Origin: Struthio camelus
Taxonomy: Eukaryota; Chordata; Aves; Struthioniformes; Struthionidae
NCBI RefSeq assembly: GCF_040807025.1
Contig: NC_090952.1
Coordinates: 7,208,001-7,272,000 of the forward strand
Reading direction: 5' to 3'
DNA: 64,000 nucleotides
The notes beneath the pieces are model-generated. The model searched no databases. It was given only the letters and a program-made list of their open reading frames with translations, and was not told the origin of the DNA. The position numbers and the translations under genes were made by a program. How positions within the stretch are numbered: position 1 is the stretch's first letter; every line of letters starts with the position of its first letter. Below, one piece after another: positions 13,413 through 25,674 of this stretch.

Positions 13413-16400
13413 GATGCAGCATTTCTTCAGACTCAGTGCCCTGTTCTCTTCCCTGGTTATAACTGCCCACAAGGGTCCCCCGTTGCGTGTGATTTGTAAC
13501 GCAGTTCCTGCTGCGGCAACTTCTTGCGAGGCTGGAAGCGACGTTTCCCTCTCGGACCCTCCCCGGAGATGCGCGGCTTTGCAGGAGGTGCACGGTCCGT
13601 CTGCGGCAGCCTCGTGAGCCCGCTGCAACGCCTCGGGAAGCGCTCGGCCGCGCGTTCCCCACCAGGCGAGAGGCACGCTCAGCTAATGGAAAATCCAGAG
13701 CTGGGTACCGTCCTGCTAGGAAAAGCTGACTCCTCTCCAGTGGTTTTTCTCCGCCTGCACGGAGCTTCAAAGGGTGGGACTGGCTGTTCCTAGCGCTGCA
13801 AAGCGGCTGATGAAGCCGCTGGGCGTCTGAAAAACTTTCAAATGAGAGCAGGTCAGCCAAAAGTAACACACCATTGGCAAAGGGGTATAACCTGTTTCTT
13901 TGGGGGAAAAGAAAAAAAAAAATGCTGTACTTACGGTTTCTTTTAGCTATTGGATTTGCTTAATTATAGCACGATGTATTTTTCTGAGATATCCAGGTGT
14001 TCTGAAACGTGTGCTTTAATACAAGGAAACAACAAGAGATTAAAATCATAAGGGTATTTTATCCCTCTTTTGGCCTCTGCCTGTTTGGTTTAACGATAGT
14101 ACGCAAGTCTTGCGTAGCTTGTGGACTTTTTTTTCCCCCATCAGTAGACTTCAGAAGCGGTGTCCAAAGGAGTAAGTGTCTCCGTGCTCTAGAGACGGGG
14201 AAACTCTCTGGCAGGAGGGATGGAAATAACTTGCTGCTGCCCAGGTCTTTCCCCTGTCTGAGCTGTTTCGCGGCACACACGCAGCTCTGGGTGGTCCTGC
14301 CGGTGCGATGGGATTTGGGAGAGTTGGGCCCGGGTGCCCGTCAGGCTCCAGCGCGAGAGGAGCGGCCCAGGGTGCGGGAGCGGGCGCCCCGCCGCTAGCA
14401 CGGGCTCTGCAAAGCCGTGCCCAGAGCCCGCGTGTCACAGTCCATTAAAACTAAGTGTTACCTTGTTTGCGAACGAAGCTCGGGGGTAAAACAGCTTAAA
14501 AGATGACTCTCAAAGCCTTGAGAGGGGCCTCCGTTTGGAAAGCGCTCGGAGCAGCTGTTGTTGCTGTGTAGGCTTTCCTTTCATATTTATAGGCACATAG
14601 GTACTCTTTTATTGGGCAAAGTTTGTCTTCAGGGAAATTGAGGCCTCAGTAATTGTAAGCAAATAAGTTACATAACTGAAGTATTTTGATAATACTCTTG
14701 TCTGCCAAGCAACTCTCCTTGGGTTTAGCTGGGGAAGAAATCTGGCAAGTGGTGCAGGACACCAGGGTCCTCGTGGACCTTGTCACCGGCCCCAGCAATG
14801 CGCCCAATTGGCCGGCGTCGTATGTGTAAAATGAAAGTCACCATTTTTTGCATTTTTCCTAGTGTTCGGGTGGTGCCTAATGTGATGTTAATGGACTAAT
14901 ATAAGACCTGTTGCTGGATGGGGCTTTGAAATGGGGAGCGTTTCCAAGCTCCGCGCTGCTTGGAAGGAGAAGCAGGAGCAGAAATGCCTCGTGCACCCCA
15001 GCAGCCAATGCTCTATCACTGGCAAAAATGTTGTGCTGGTTCACTTTTTTCCCACTTAATCCAAAAGAACAGTCCATTTCCTGGGGAGAAAGCCGCCAAG
15101 GCAGCCCTTAAGTCTCAGCGTGGCTTTATATTCCTACTGCAACTTCTGCCTCTTTCCCTGCAGCCCCTTGACGACCATTTTCTTTGGATGCAAGCTCAGA
15201 GCGCAAACGCCGGGCGTCCTCCTCAGGGCTGCCCACCACCCTGGTAGGCTCTTGCTCCTCTTAGCCTGCTGGCCGTTTCGGAGAGTTTCTGATCAGACCC
15301 ACGTGATGGGTCTCCCATCACTTTGTTAGGCACCAGGGGCTGGTACCTTGTTATGGGGCTGCCCTGCGCACAGCATCGCTGCCGTTGTGAGCCAGCGAAG
15401 GAAGGCTGCCCGGTGGGTTCCTATCCTGCTCCAAACAATGTGTGCGCACGGCCACTGAGGAGCCGGGTGCCCGGAGAGCGCTCCAAAACAGGAAATGGCC
15501 CTTTAGGATTCAAAAGGGAGCTGCAGGCAGGGCGGATGTTTGCGTGGAGGCGGATATCGTATGGGGGCAGCCCCCGCTGACAACAGCAAAGCATCTTGCT
15601 GAAGCTCGAGTGGACACGTCCTTCAAGGTATTTCCTATAGGGGAGGTGGCTTCACGGGGAATGGCTCTTGCAGTGAAAGGAAGGAGCCCTGGCAGCCACC
15701 AAGGGGAGGCCGTTCTGGCCATGCCGAGCACAGGGAAAGAGGATTGTGTTTTTCCAACCATTGGCCATATCCTAGCGCCCGAAGAGGAGCGACACCGTTG
15801 CAAGAGGGTCATTCGGGGGGCTGGCCGTGAGGCATAGCCGTGGTAATGCTGAAACACGCACTGCCTTGCGCTAAAGCCAGCTCAGTTTACCTAGCTGGAA
15901 GTGTCACTCAGTCCATCTCTCGGGCTGGTGGCTGGAGAACCAGTTGGATGCCTTAGTCAGCTGCTCCAGCAGCAACGGGACACATCCAGGCAGCCCCATG
16001 CCTGCTGCCACCTCCTCCCTGCTTGCAAAGAGCACAGCCCCATCTATCAAGGGGACTTGAGATCCTGGTCAGGGCTTGAATCTCTACTGCGCCATGCATG
16101 CAGCAAGCCCCAAAAGACGGTACTAGAGGAAGGCTGGAGGTGTGAAGGGGACAGTGCAAGGACTACCGGGGCTACAGCAACACAGGACAGGAGCAGAGAC
16201 GGCGTCACACTCTCCTTCTCCATACAGAGTAGTCATGCTACTTCCCAGCTGAGCGGCTTCCTTCCTAGCCCGGAGCACGGCTCTGCTGCTCGTGAGCGAG
16301 CAACACTGGGCAAGCTCTGCTCAGGCCCCGGACAGGATTAATAGCACCGTTACCAGGAAACAAAGAAATGAGGTTTGCAAAGGGGGAGTTTCCGGTTTGC

Positions 16401-18059
16401 TATCTTAGGCATGCGGTAAAAGTAATCCTTAAACGCCCCCTCTCACAGGGTGAAGTTAAGGAGCCATTGAGCGTTACGACAGAAGGAAGCCAGCCAGGTC
16501 GCTAACGCCTGTCCTGTGGAAACCTCGTGGCCCCGTCTCCGGTGCTCGAGGAAATGTTCTTTGCACCAAGGTATGGCCTCTTGCTTAATGATCCACTTGC
16601 TCTGCTTCAAGGGAAAGAAAACTACCCCGCTGGATTTTTTGGCTCTGCCACTCGCCCAGGCAGACAGAAATGTTCTTGTCTGGATTTTGCAGAATCGCTA
16701 GAAATAGCCTCCAAGTGGCTGAGCCGCTACTGGTTTCCCAGGCAGTCCTTGGCGTGCCAAGCGTGCGGCTGGCGGGATGCGAGCAATCCGGGTCGTAGCG
16801 GCAGAGGTGGTGTGCGTCTGGCAGCTCCAGACATGTCCTCCAGCGGTAGGCTGGTGGGATGGGGAGAGCTCTCTGTCTTCGAGGCAGGTGGCTTTTCCCC
16901 TTTTTACTTAGCTCATGCGGCCAAGAGGGGCTATGATCCTTCCTCAAAAGCGGGACATCTCAGCTTCTCTGCCAGGCCAGTGTCCCCGCTCCCTTGGCTT
17001 TGCGTCTCTTATGTAACCCCTGCAGAAACGGGGAAGGGGCCCGAGGCGCTCCCCAGGTGGCTGCTGTCCTGGATGAACAGGGCAGCAGCTGGTCATGGAG
17101 CCAGGATGATGGTGGTTTTGGGTCACTGCAGCTGCAACTCATTAATCAGAGGTTTTCTGGTCGCATTTTTTTCTGAAGTGCCTTTACAGACTATTTATGA
17201 AAAGTGGCCCAAAATAAACTCTCCCGATTTGCTCTTGGCACTGCCAATATGAAGTTTCTCCAGAGACTAGTGTGCAGAAAGAGGAAATTGAGGATGCTGA
17301 ATGTCACGATGTGGAGATGTTGGCCTGGAAAGCCAAATCAGACACGCTTTCTGTGGCCTACAAGCCCTAACGTAGGGCTTGGCCATGTATTTCAGGAATA
17401 TGATGTCCAATAGGAGAAATCTGTGCTCTTGATTACAGAAGAAAAATCCAGTTACTGCAAAGGCGAATATATCCCTGAATAAATAAGCTTAAAGTTGCAT
17501 TATCGTAAAGATGGCAAATCTCCTTGTATAACTCAGTCCCATCTTCTGTCAACTGCTGCCACCATCTCAGGGGACTGTCCCATGCCATGTGTCTACCCAG
17601 GGCACGTTGGGAAGTTGCAGTCCCTAAGAAGTGGGATGCTGTTTGGGCTGGAGGGATGTTGCCCTTCCAGATGCTCCTCCTTCGAGCTCTCTGTGCAGTG
17701 TTGACAGACCTGCAGCAATTTCAGCTTACAGAGACTTGTTTGGAGTCCATCAGGGAAGATCTGGTGTGATGGGGCACTCCATAGATAGCTCTGGAGGCCT
17801 GGAGGTTAGGTGTAAGGCCAGTATCTCTCCTGCATTGTTTGAAAGTCCTACTGTATCCTTGTGAGGTCACTTTTTTCGTGGCCTCTGGGTATTTGGGTTT
17901 CTAATCAGTAGAAGTGCAGTAGTGTAGTCTAGATAACCAAGCCATGTACCAAGCCTGGGCTGTAAATCCCTGCTCTCAGCATCTGGGCTTTGGGGAAGGT
18001 CTCAGAATTATTTAGGAGGGCACAAAATCTCTGCTGTAGGTGCTAAGGAGGAGCACAGG

Positions 18060-18915
18060 GAAAATCTTCCAGAGCAGCATTTCTGCACTAGATATTTTCA
18101 TTAACGGCTTGGATGAATTGTAAGGAGAGGGGCTGTAAGCACTTTGGGAGACAGGATGTGAGCTGAAAATGATCTTGGCAAATCGAAGAGATGGCTCGAT
18201 TACAAAGAGGATGTGATTGTATCACTAATAGGATGTGATTTGACAAGAACCAGGCAAAGTATTGCACTTGAGTAGTGTGTCAACTGAGTGAGTAAGAGGC
18301 AAGGGGCGATTAAACAGTCCACCAGAGGGGAGCTGGGCTTATAGCACTTCAGCAGCTGATCAGCGTGCCAATAATGTCCCAGCGTAGTGAAAAAGAAGCA
18401 AACCATCCACTGAAAAATGTAACCAGAGGAATCATATGCAAGACATGGGAAGCCATTTCGCTATGGGACTGGTCCTGGGAAGCAGTCCATTGTGTCTCAG
18501 TTGAGCACCACCCATCAAGAAAGGCGTGGGCCAACTGGAAGGAATGGAGGAGAGGAAAGAAAAATGATCAGCTATCCAGAAACCACGGCCGGGGAGGAAA
18601 GGCGCAAAGAACTGGTGTTGTTCCTGCCAGAAAAGGGAAGATAGGAGGGGATAGATAACTGCCTTCAGCTCTGTAAATGTTGCTAAAAAGGCAATAAACC
18701 ATTGTTTTTGTCCAGTGAGGGACAGATTAAAAAGTGATGCCTTTAAATTTTGCAACGAGGAGCATTTTGGTTAGACTTCAGGGGAGAAAAGTTCTTACTG
18801 CAAGGATAGTTAGATGTTGTCATAGGTTGTCTAAGGAAGGTTTGAAACCGCCATCACCAGAGGGTTTTAAGAAAAGATTGGACAAATGACAGCAAGGGAT
18901 GACATAGTACAATCA
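18060..18915 (+). mobile_element. Ancient CR1-like LINE relic, sense orientation
   Basis: Decayed text in the order expected of a CR1/L3-type LINE 3' region: TTCATTAACGGCTTGGATGA near 18098, a GAGGAAAGGCGCAAAGAACTG-like step near 18594, AGATAACTGCCTTCAGCTCT near 18651, then CCATCACCAGAGGGTTTTAA and GGACAAATGACAGCAAGGGA near 18850-18900. Order and spacing match what I recall of the family; frames are destroyed. Boundaries are approximate. Confidence 0.6.
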
Positions 18916-20539
18916 GGGAGAGGAACAGAACATAGAGGTGCTGCAATGGCACCTATTGGTCTGAAAAATGATGCTTTCAGTGTCTGGGCTGCCCACTTCC
19001 ATCCAGGGCCAGAAGGAGGAGCTGGATCAACTCTTGAGGGCCTTCTGGTTTTATTCTCAAGTACGCCGTGACTCTTTCAGTTAATAGGCAGGACTGGCAA
19101 AGGGCTGGAAGTATTTCTTTTTCCAAATATCCCTTAATTGATTGAAAAGGAAGGTTGTCAAGTACCCAGCCAGAAGGAGAAAAAAGATCTTCATGAGTCT
19201 GTGACCAGTGCAGGATTTTGCTTCCATTTATTCTCCCCAGCGTCTTTGTTTTCCTTTTGAGAAAAAAGGGAGTGTTTTTTTTTCTTTTGCTCCGTTTAAC
19301 AGCTATTTATTTGCTGGTAAATGGAATGAATTCAGCTGTGATAAATCCTGCTTATGCTAGCAAAGAGTTGAAAACTTCTTGTGTAGAAGATTTAAGAGCA
19401 AACCTAGGGTGTCATTTTCCATTCCCTGGCCCACCCAGCTCCTGCTCTGTTTTTCTCTCCTTGACCCTGTGTATTTCACTGTATCATGGGCAAGCAGGTT
19501 TGATGTATTGAATACTCCTTTTTTATGTAATGTTGACAAGAGCCTCTGGGAGTTGTAGTAGGAAAGAATGTGGAATTGAGCTGAAGGGTTTCTTCTCTCT
19601 CTTAATAGAAAACAGAAGATTGCTTGGGAGAAATCTGGCAAGGAGGGGAACCTTGCTGTCTCTTCGAGTTTGGAAAAAAGCATCCTTTTTCACTCCATCC
19701 TCTGAGCAGACTAGTCAGTGGATTCCCAAATGCCATACAGGCAGGGTTTCCCAGTGGGCAGGGGAGATAGAAAGGGCCTGATCATTCTCCAAGGGATGGG
19801 GCAATCTTGGGTTGCTAGCTGCAGTTCCTGAGAGGTATCCAACCTGCGTCCCGTTGGCAGCCAGGAAATGCTGGTGGGCAGCCACGTTCCCATTTTCTGG
19901 CCAAGATGGTAGAAGGTTGTGATGCCCCCAGATGCTTTCCCCTCTGCTTCACCACTGAGTAACGTTGGAGATTTTTGAGGTTCTGCAGCCGTGTCATAGT
20001 GGGGGCTTGGCTGTAATTTTGCCAGCTGGCAGATGTAGATGTAATGAAGGTTACAGAGCTGCGTTTTGCACTGGGAATAGTTGCCCACAGAGATCTGTAC
20101 AATGTCTTATGCGTATGCTACACCTGGCCAGGAGATGAACCACTGACCTTGACATAACAAGGCCCCGTTTCCCCCATTTCTCATTGCCCTGGCTCAGCCA
20201 GGGCCTGCGAGATGCAGCTTTGCTTTGCCATTTTCTCTGATGTGTTCTGGAAGGAAGCCATGACCTCTGCTTTCTGGCAAGGTATCACAAAGAAAGCAAA
20301 GCTGCTATTTTCCAGGGAAATGCTATAAAACTGATTTGCGTGGGTTTGCTGGCAGTGAGCTGAAGCACAGGTGAGCTTCTCACATCTGCTGTGCAAAATG
20401 CGGGGCTCAAAGCAGAAGTGTTGGGGGGTTCCCAGAATTGAAGGGACTGGTATTCTCCTTTTCTCTAGGGTCTCAGGTGTCCCCCAAAAGGGGCAATGCT
20501 CATGTAGGCCCTGTGTTACAGGCACCACACAATGAGTGC

Positions 20540-20640
20540 CAGGGAGGCTAAAGCCTCTTGCCCAAGACGTTGCTGAGAACCAGTGGCTGAAGTTGGGCTT
20601 GTAACCTGGCTTTCCTGTCTCGAACCTGGGCTGGGGCCGG
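20540..20640 (+). repeat. Possible ancient MIR-like SINE fragment
   Basis: Text such as CTTGCCCAAGACG, then AACCAGTGGCTGAAGTTGGG, then TAACCTGGCTTTCCTG follows the order of the MIR/old SINE core. Strongly decayed; recognised from memory only. Confidence 0.35.
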
Positions 20641-22257
20641 CTGGCAGTCTGCCCCTCGTGGGGCTGGTTGTGTGTCCTGACTGGGCCGGGCTGGCGCCTG
20701 CCTCCGTCCTGCCTTGTTGCGTCATCCTCTTGCCCTGTTTGCAAATGGGTCGGTTTTGCTTATTGCAGCAGTTCCAGAGGTGCCTTGTTTGATGCCTCTT
20801 ACCCATGAGATTTTTTTTTTTAATGGTTTTCCGACCTTTCTCAGCTCTGCACTGTCTTTTGTGGACTAAGACATTGTGCAAAGGAAACGTTGCGTGTTTT
20901 AGGACAAAGCATGATTACACAGCCAGCCTGAAAGCGCCCAGGCGTTTGGATAAATGAGCATGTCTTGCAGAACGGTCTCTTGGCACTGGTGATTTCCAAA
21001 CAGGAAGTAAAGCAGTGGAGCAAATTCCTAAAACTCACCACCCATCCCCCAGCTGCTCACTTTCTTCCCATTTGTGAGTGTGGTACCCGTGTGTAGGCAT
21101 CTGCTGCAGTAACCAGCAAGTAGTCTTCCAGCTTCAAGAAGTGGCCACGGTGGGAATTTGGAGGAGATGACACATTTGGGTCTGGGGGGAAGGAGGAAGG
21201 AAGGGTGTCACCACAGCCTTATCAGGGGCGGGAGAAGGGCTGCAGTTGTCCAAGGGTGACAGTCTTTGCACATGCAAGTACGCCAGACTGTGTGGGAAGT
21301 GGCTGGGGCATAACTGCTGAGCTGTTACCCAAGCGAGCACTTCGCACACGTATAAGTGCTAGGAAGAAAGGTTAATCATAATCAAAGCCTGGTGAAGTTT
21401 GCTCAGGTCACGGCTTTTCTGAAGGCTTGACATTTCAAACAAGCAACAGCCTATATCTGGGGACACTGCTGACTCAGACCGTTGGGAAGTAACAGGGTCA
21501 GACAGCACAGTTAATAATTACTGAAGCATGGTCAGCTCTGGGACCTGTCTCACTTCAGCTGCATGAACCGTTTCTCCAAAAAGTGCCTCCTGCTGAGCCA
21601 GCATGCTGGCCCAGGAGGCAACCTGAACTATGCCAGGCATCGCAAGGTTCAGTCTTGCTCTGTGTGGTGTGGTTGGTTGGGTAGTGCTGAGCTCATGGGG
21701 AATGCACGGCCTGTCCACAGGACCAGGGAGAGTTGCCCTCACTGTTTGCTCCCAGAAGGAGGAGCTGGGAGCCGTGAGGGGGAGTAAAAGGGCAGAAGGG
21801 AAAGGAAACTTGAGCTTTGCTAAAGGATTTTGCAAACTGCAAGTGATTGCATGGGTAAGCATCTTGTTCAGTGGCCATGACCATTCATTGACCAACATGT
21901 GCTCATCTCTCCACAAGGCAAAAAAGTCCAGGTCATTTCCAGGTGAATTTACAGACAGCAAGGCAGGTATGGCAGAGGAGTGCACTGAGCGGGGTGAATA
22001 AACTTTACTTTCCCTTTCATTTAATAAGGTAGATATGTTATTTATTACCCTCTTGATAGAAATGCGGTTACCCAAAGTATTGAGCTGGAGAATTTGGAGC
22101 AGCGCCTGACCACCTGGTCTGTAGCTTTTCTTAAGGCTTTTCTCCTCCTACTCTTTCTTAATTTACTGGGTATTTTCACACTTCAAAGGAGCCAGTGCTG
22201 CTGTTTGCTTTTGGTAATGGACAGGTTGGTGAAGTTGCCTGGGACTGCTTGGTAGGG

Positions 22258-22375
22258 AAGGCAGTGCATCCCAGGATGACACAGGTTGGAAGTGGCTCTG
22301 GAGGTTGCTTGTCCAACCCCTTGCTCAAATTAGGGCCAGCTGAGAGCAGGTTGCTCAGGGCTTCTGTGGTTGGGT
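22258..22375 (-). mobile_element. CR1 LINE 3'-end fragment, antisense
   Basis: Reads in antisense as the CR1 tail: AGGTTGGAAGTGGCTCTGGA, then TTGTCCAACCCCTTGCTCAA, then GAGAGCAGGTTGCTCAGG. This is the hallmark 3' end of avian and other sauropsid CR1. Decayed and short; supports a sauropsid origin of the window. Confidence 0.7.
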
Positions 22376-25300
22376 TTGCCATTGAGATGGATGGGCTGCT
22401 TGCAAAGGCAACAGGCTCGCTGCATGCTAGGAAGGGTGGTGGGAACTCAGACGAATGTAAAGTACAAAACATTAAGGCCAGCAATCAAGAATCTTTGGTT
22501 GTAGTTCCACTTCTGCCTGCCTTGCCCAGGCTAAGTTGTAGGAAATGGGGTAAGCTGAGGGTGGGGGAGATTTGTGGTCTTCCCCACCCCTATTACTTGC
22601 CTTGGGATAGTTTGAGCACTCATCAGACACTTCCACAAGCTGATTCATCTCACCAACCTGGCAGAACTGAAAACCAGCGAAAGGAGTAAGGGGGACTCGT
22701 TTGCACTGGGGTAGTGCATTGAATGGGCTCAGGGAGATACCTGAGGAGCATCAGAGCCAGAACAGCATTTAAAAATGCGAAAGTTGGAAACAACTGTGAG
22801 TAAATGCCTGTTTTTTGGCAGCAGTGAGGCTAATGGCACTGGCACGGTGCATTTTTGTGAGCTCCCCTGGAAGCTGTGCAATACAATGGACGCAGAGGCT
22901 GGAGGGAGCGGGACAGGGTCTGCGGGATGGGGCCAGCAATGCTTGGCACTTGCCGCTGCCCTTCCTGACTCGGGCAGGAACTTTTTTTTTTTTTTTAAAC
23001 TTTATTCTTGCTGTGGGTGTGTTTTGAAAAGGGGCTTGGGAACAATGCGAATTAACAAGCAGCTAGAGAATTAAACGCAGGGCTTGAGCCTTCAAATGTG
23101 TGCGCATTTCAGAGCAAGTGTTTATGCCAAGATAAACCCCATCAGGAATAAACATCGTTTGACATGAAAGGCTAATTGCAGATTGGAGCTGCGCATGTAG
23201 GAGGAGGGAATTTTCACCAGTTAAAGTGGAACTTTTCTGCTTTTCATAAAATTGCTGGATAAGAGACAGCCAGGGCTTGGTGAGGTGTAGTGGGAGATGT
23301 TTGACAGCACAGTAAATGGCTTTACTGACCCCACTTTTAACCAGTTTTCTTTTCTCTCTGACAAGACCACAAGAAGAGCCGCGTCTGTCATTATCTTTAT
23401 GGCAGGTACAGCACTTGCAAGAGAAACCCCTGGGCGTGTTCCTTTGGCCAAACAGTCCGTTGAGTTTATTTCAACGCCCAGGTCTCTCACTGGAGGGACC
23501 CAAGAAATGCGCTGCGGATGTCGGAGATGACACGCAGTTGTGCTGAGCCTCCAGAACTTGCTTTTGTTTCCCATGCTAAAGAGTCTTTGCCGTTTCGTTT
23601 AGGAAGGAGCTGTGTTAGGCCACCGAGTGTTTTTGCACAAACACCTGTCTGTAGAGCCTTCGAACCTGAGGAGCTCCCACTTGAATGGGTGGTCACTGGA
23701 GTCTGGCCAGGGGAGACCTGGCGCGGGGGCACAGGTAAAGAAACATCGTGAGAGACTGCAATAGCAAAATCGCCAAATTCCTTGTGGGTCTAGGTCATGG
23801 AAAGATATTTGCAGCTGTTGGCAGGTCTGAGCCCATACGTTCTGACAGCCGTGTAGTTTTACAGGATCATAGAAATCCCTGTCCAGTGTTGAGATTAAGC
23901 TGTTACAACCATAAGTCCCATTTGTTTGGTAACCTTAGTATGTGGTAGGTGAATCATTTCTCAAAAATTATAAACCAGGAGACGCAGAGAAGAAAACCTT
24001 CCTGGCCTGCTGAGAGAAGTGCTCAGAATAAAAACTCAACTTGGGCATATGGTGGTTTTCATCTGCCGAGCACATGCTGCTTTATTGCTTTTGGATGAAT
24101 TTCACAAGGATTTGCGTTTCTGGACTGGCTCTGGATTTTTCAAGACCAAGCAGGAGTCAAAGGACAAATGCTCCTCCCATATTTACAGCCTGTCTTTTGG
24201 TGCGTGGTCCCAGAATCTTGCTGTGGAGGGGGAAGACATAATTTTGTTCAGACATGGGCCTGAACACCATTTTGCCCTAACTAGGCTTCAATTTTATGGT
24301 TTTGGAATAAAACGATACAAAATGTGGCTTGGGCTGAATCTCGGAGATATTCAGTGCACAAACCTCATGCAAACACTTTGTGCCTGCTTCTTGCCAAGCA
24401 AAACCACGGATTTGTCTCTGTCTCTACTTAACATGGCCACAGGGCTGCTAATATTGGGACATTTTCGCACATAAGCTGATATCCTTCACTTAGTGGTTAA
24501 AGGAGATTGAAATGGCTGGTGTAGCAAGGAGAGACAGAGCAGTGCTTGCCGACAGCAAGAAGCAGAAGGGAGGTCCTCAGGATTTTAATCGCTGCCATTT
24601 GCTCAGCAACCAGCTATTGCAGCAGGATGATCCCTGTCTGCAGTGCCGAGGTCTGGTAGGGGATCTTGGGGTCATCTCTTTCATTCTCCCTGCACTTTAA
24701 TATTCCCTGCATCCTCGAGCGAGGCAGAAGGGAGAGAGACCAAATGAGGAAAGATGTGATTTTGCAGGGAGAGGAGAAGGGTTCAAAGTGCATTTCCAGC
24801 CTATTCTGTTCCAATGCCCTGGGCTCCAGAAACAGACAAAATTTGGTTTTTAAAAGTCTATGGCAAAGACTTCATGGACATGCTTTACATTCTGGTCTCT
24901 TAGGAACTGTTTTATTATTCTTGGTCTTGAGACCATGCAGTGATGATGGTAGCTAATGACTTTAGCCTGCTAACACATCTCCTATGACATCCCCGTTCTT
25001 CCTTCGTCCCTTTTTAATACCACTAGGAATGGGACACTGAAAAGAGGTCTTATGTCAGACCTAGCCTTGTGCTTACTTGCAATTTTGTTAGTTTTTCTCA
25101 ACAAGTTACAAACAGACAGTGAAGTTTGTTACAGATTGGAGTTGTAAAAATCCATGATGGGTAAAATGTCGCTCAGTAGTTAGTTATCTGTGATGCGCAG
25201 CTGCATTGCGAAAGGCATTAGGAGTTTCTGGAAACAAGTCAGTACTGCTTGGATGCACACGCTCTCGTTGGGACCTTGAGTTTAGTGGAGCTGCAGCAAA

Positions 25301-25647
25301 TTTGATCTTGACTTACTTAGAAACAGGACGGATGGTCATGAGCAGCAGGGTCACATCAGCGTCAAGGCCTGTGGCTCCTCGGCTGAACTGCAGTAGCGGT
25401 GGCATGCGTGGTCAGCCTGCTGTGATGGGACACGTGGAGTAGGCTGGCTTCGTTGCTTTGCAGTGGGTCATCTAACTCCAGTTAAGCTCCACCTGCAGTA
25501 GGGTAAGAGCCCACGTGTGGTCTGTAAATATGGCTTGGTTGATGAATGGTAATTCATTAACCTCGATAAATATTATTGTCTCTGCGCCGCCAGTTGAAGC
25601 AATGTCCTTTGTGAACGTGTGCTGCGTGTCAGCTTGACAGCGAGAGA

Positions 25648-25674
25648 TGTCCCAGCTTGTGCCGAGCTGGGACA
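25648..25674. other. Perfect 10-bp stem-loop
   Basis: TGTCCCAGCT and AGCTGGGACA are exact inverted repeats around a seven-base loop. Lies at the end of a candidate regulatory block (25490-25700). Confidence 0.7.

Noticed and set aside
13138-13869. 243-codon minus-strand open frame
   Set aside because: Half of it is Tyr/Ile/His/Thr repetition from the microsatellite at 13255-13412; no domain, no splice context.
16527-17252. 241-codon plus-strand open frame in intron 1
   Set aside because: No recognisable family, ordinary composition, no good start context or neighbours; such lengths occur by chance in GC-moderate DNA of this size. A transcript would be needed to revive it.
18319-18333. CTCF-like CCACCAGAGGGGAGC
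   Set aside because: One mismatch in the core and located within a decayed CR1-like relic; too weak alone to call an insulator.
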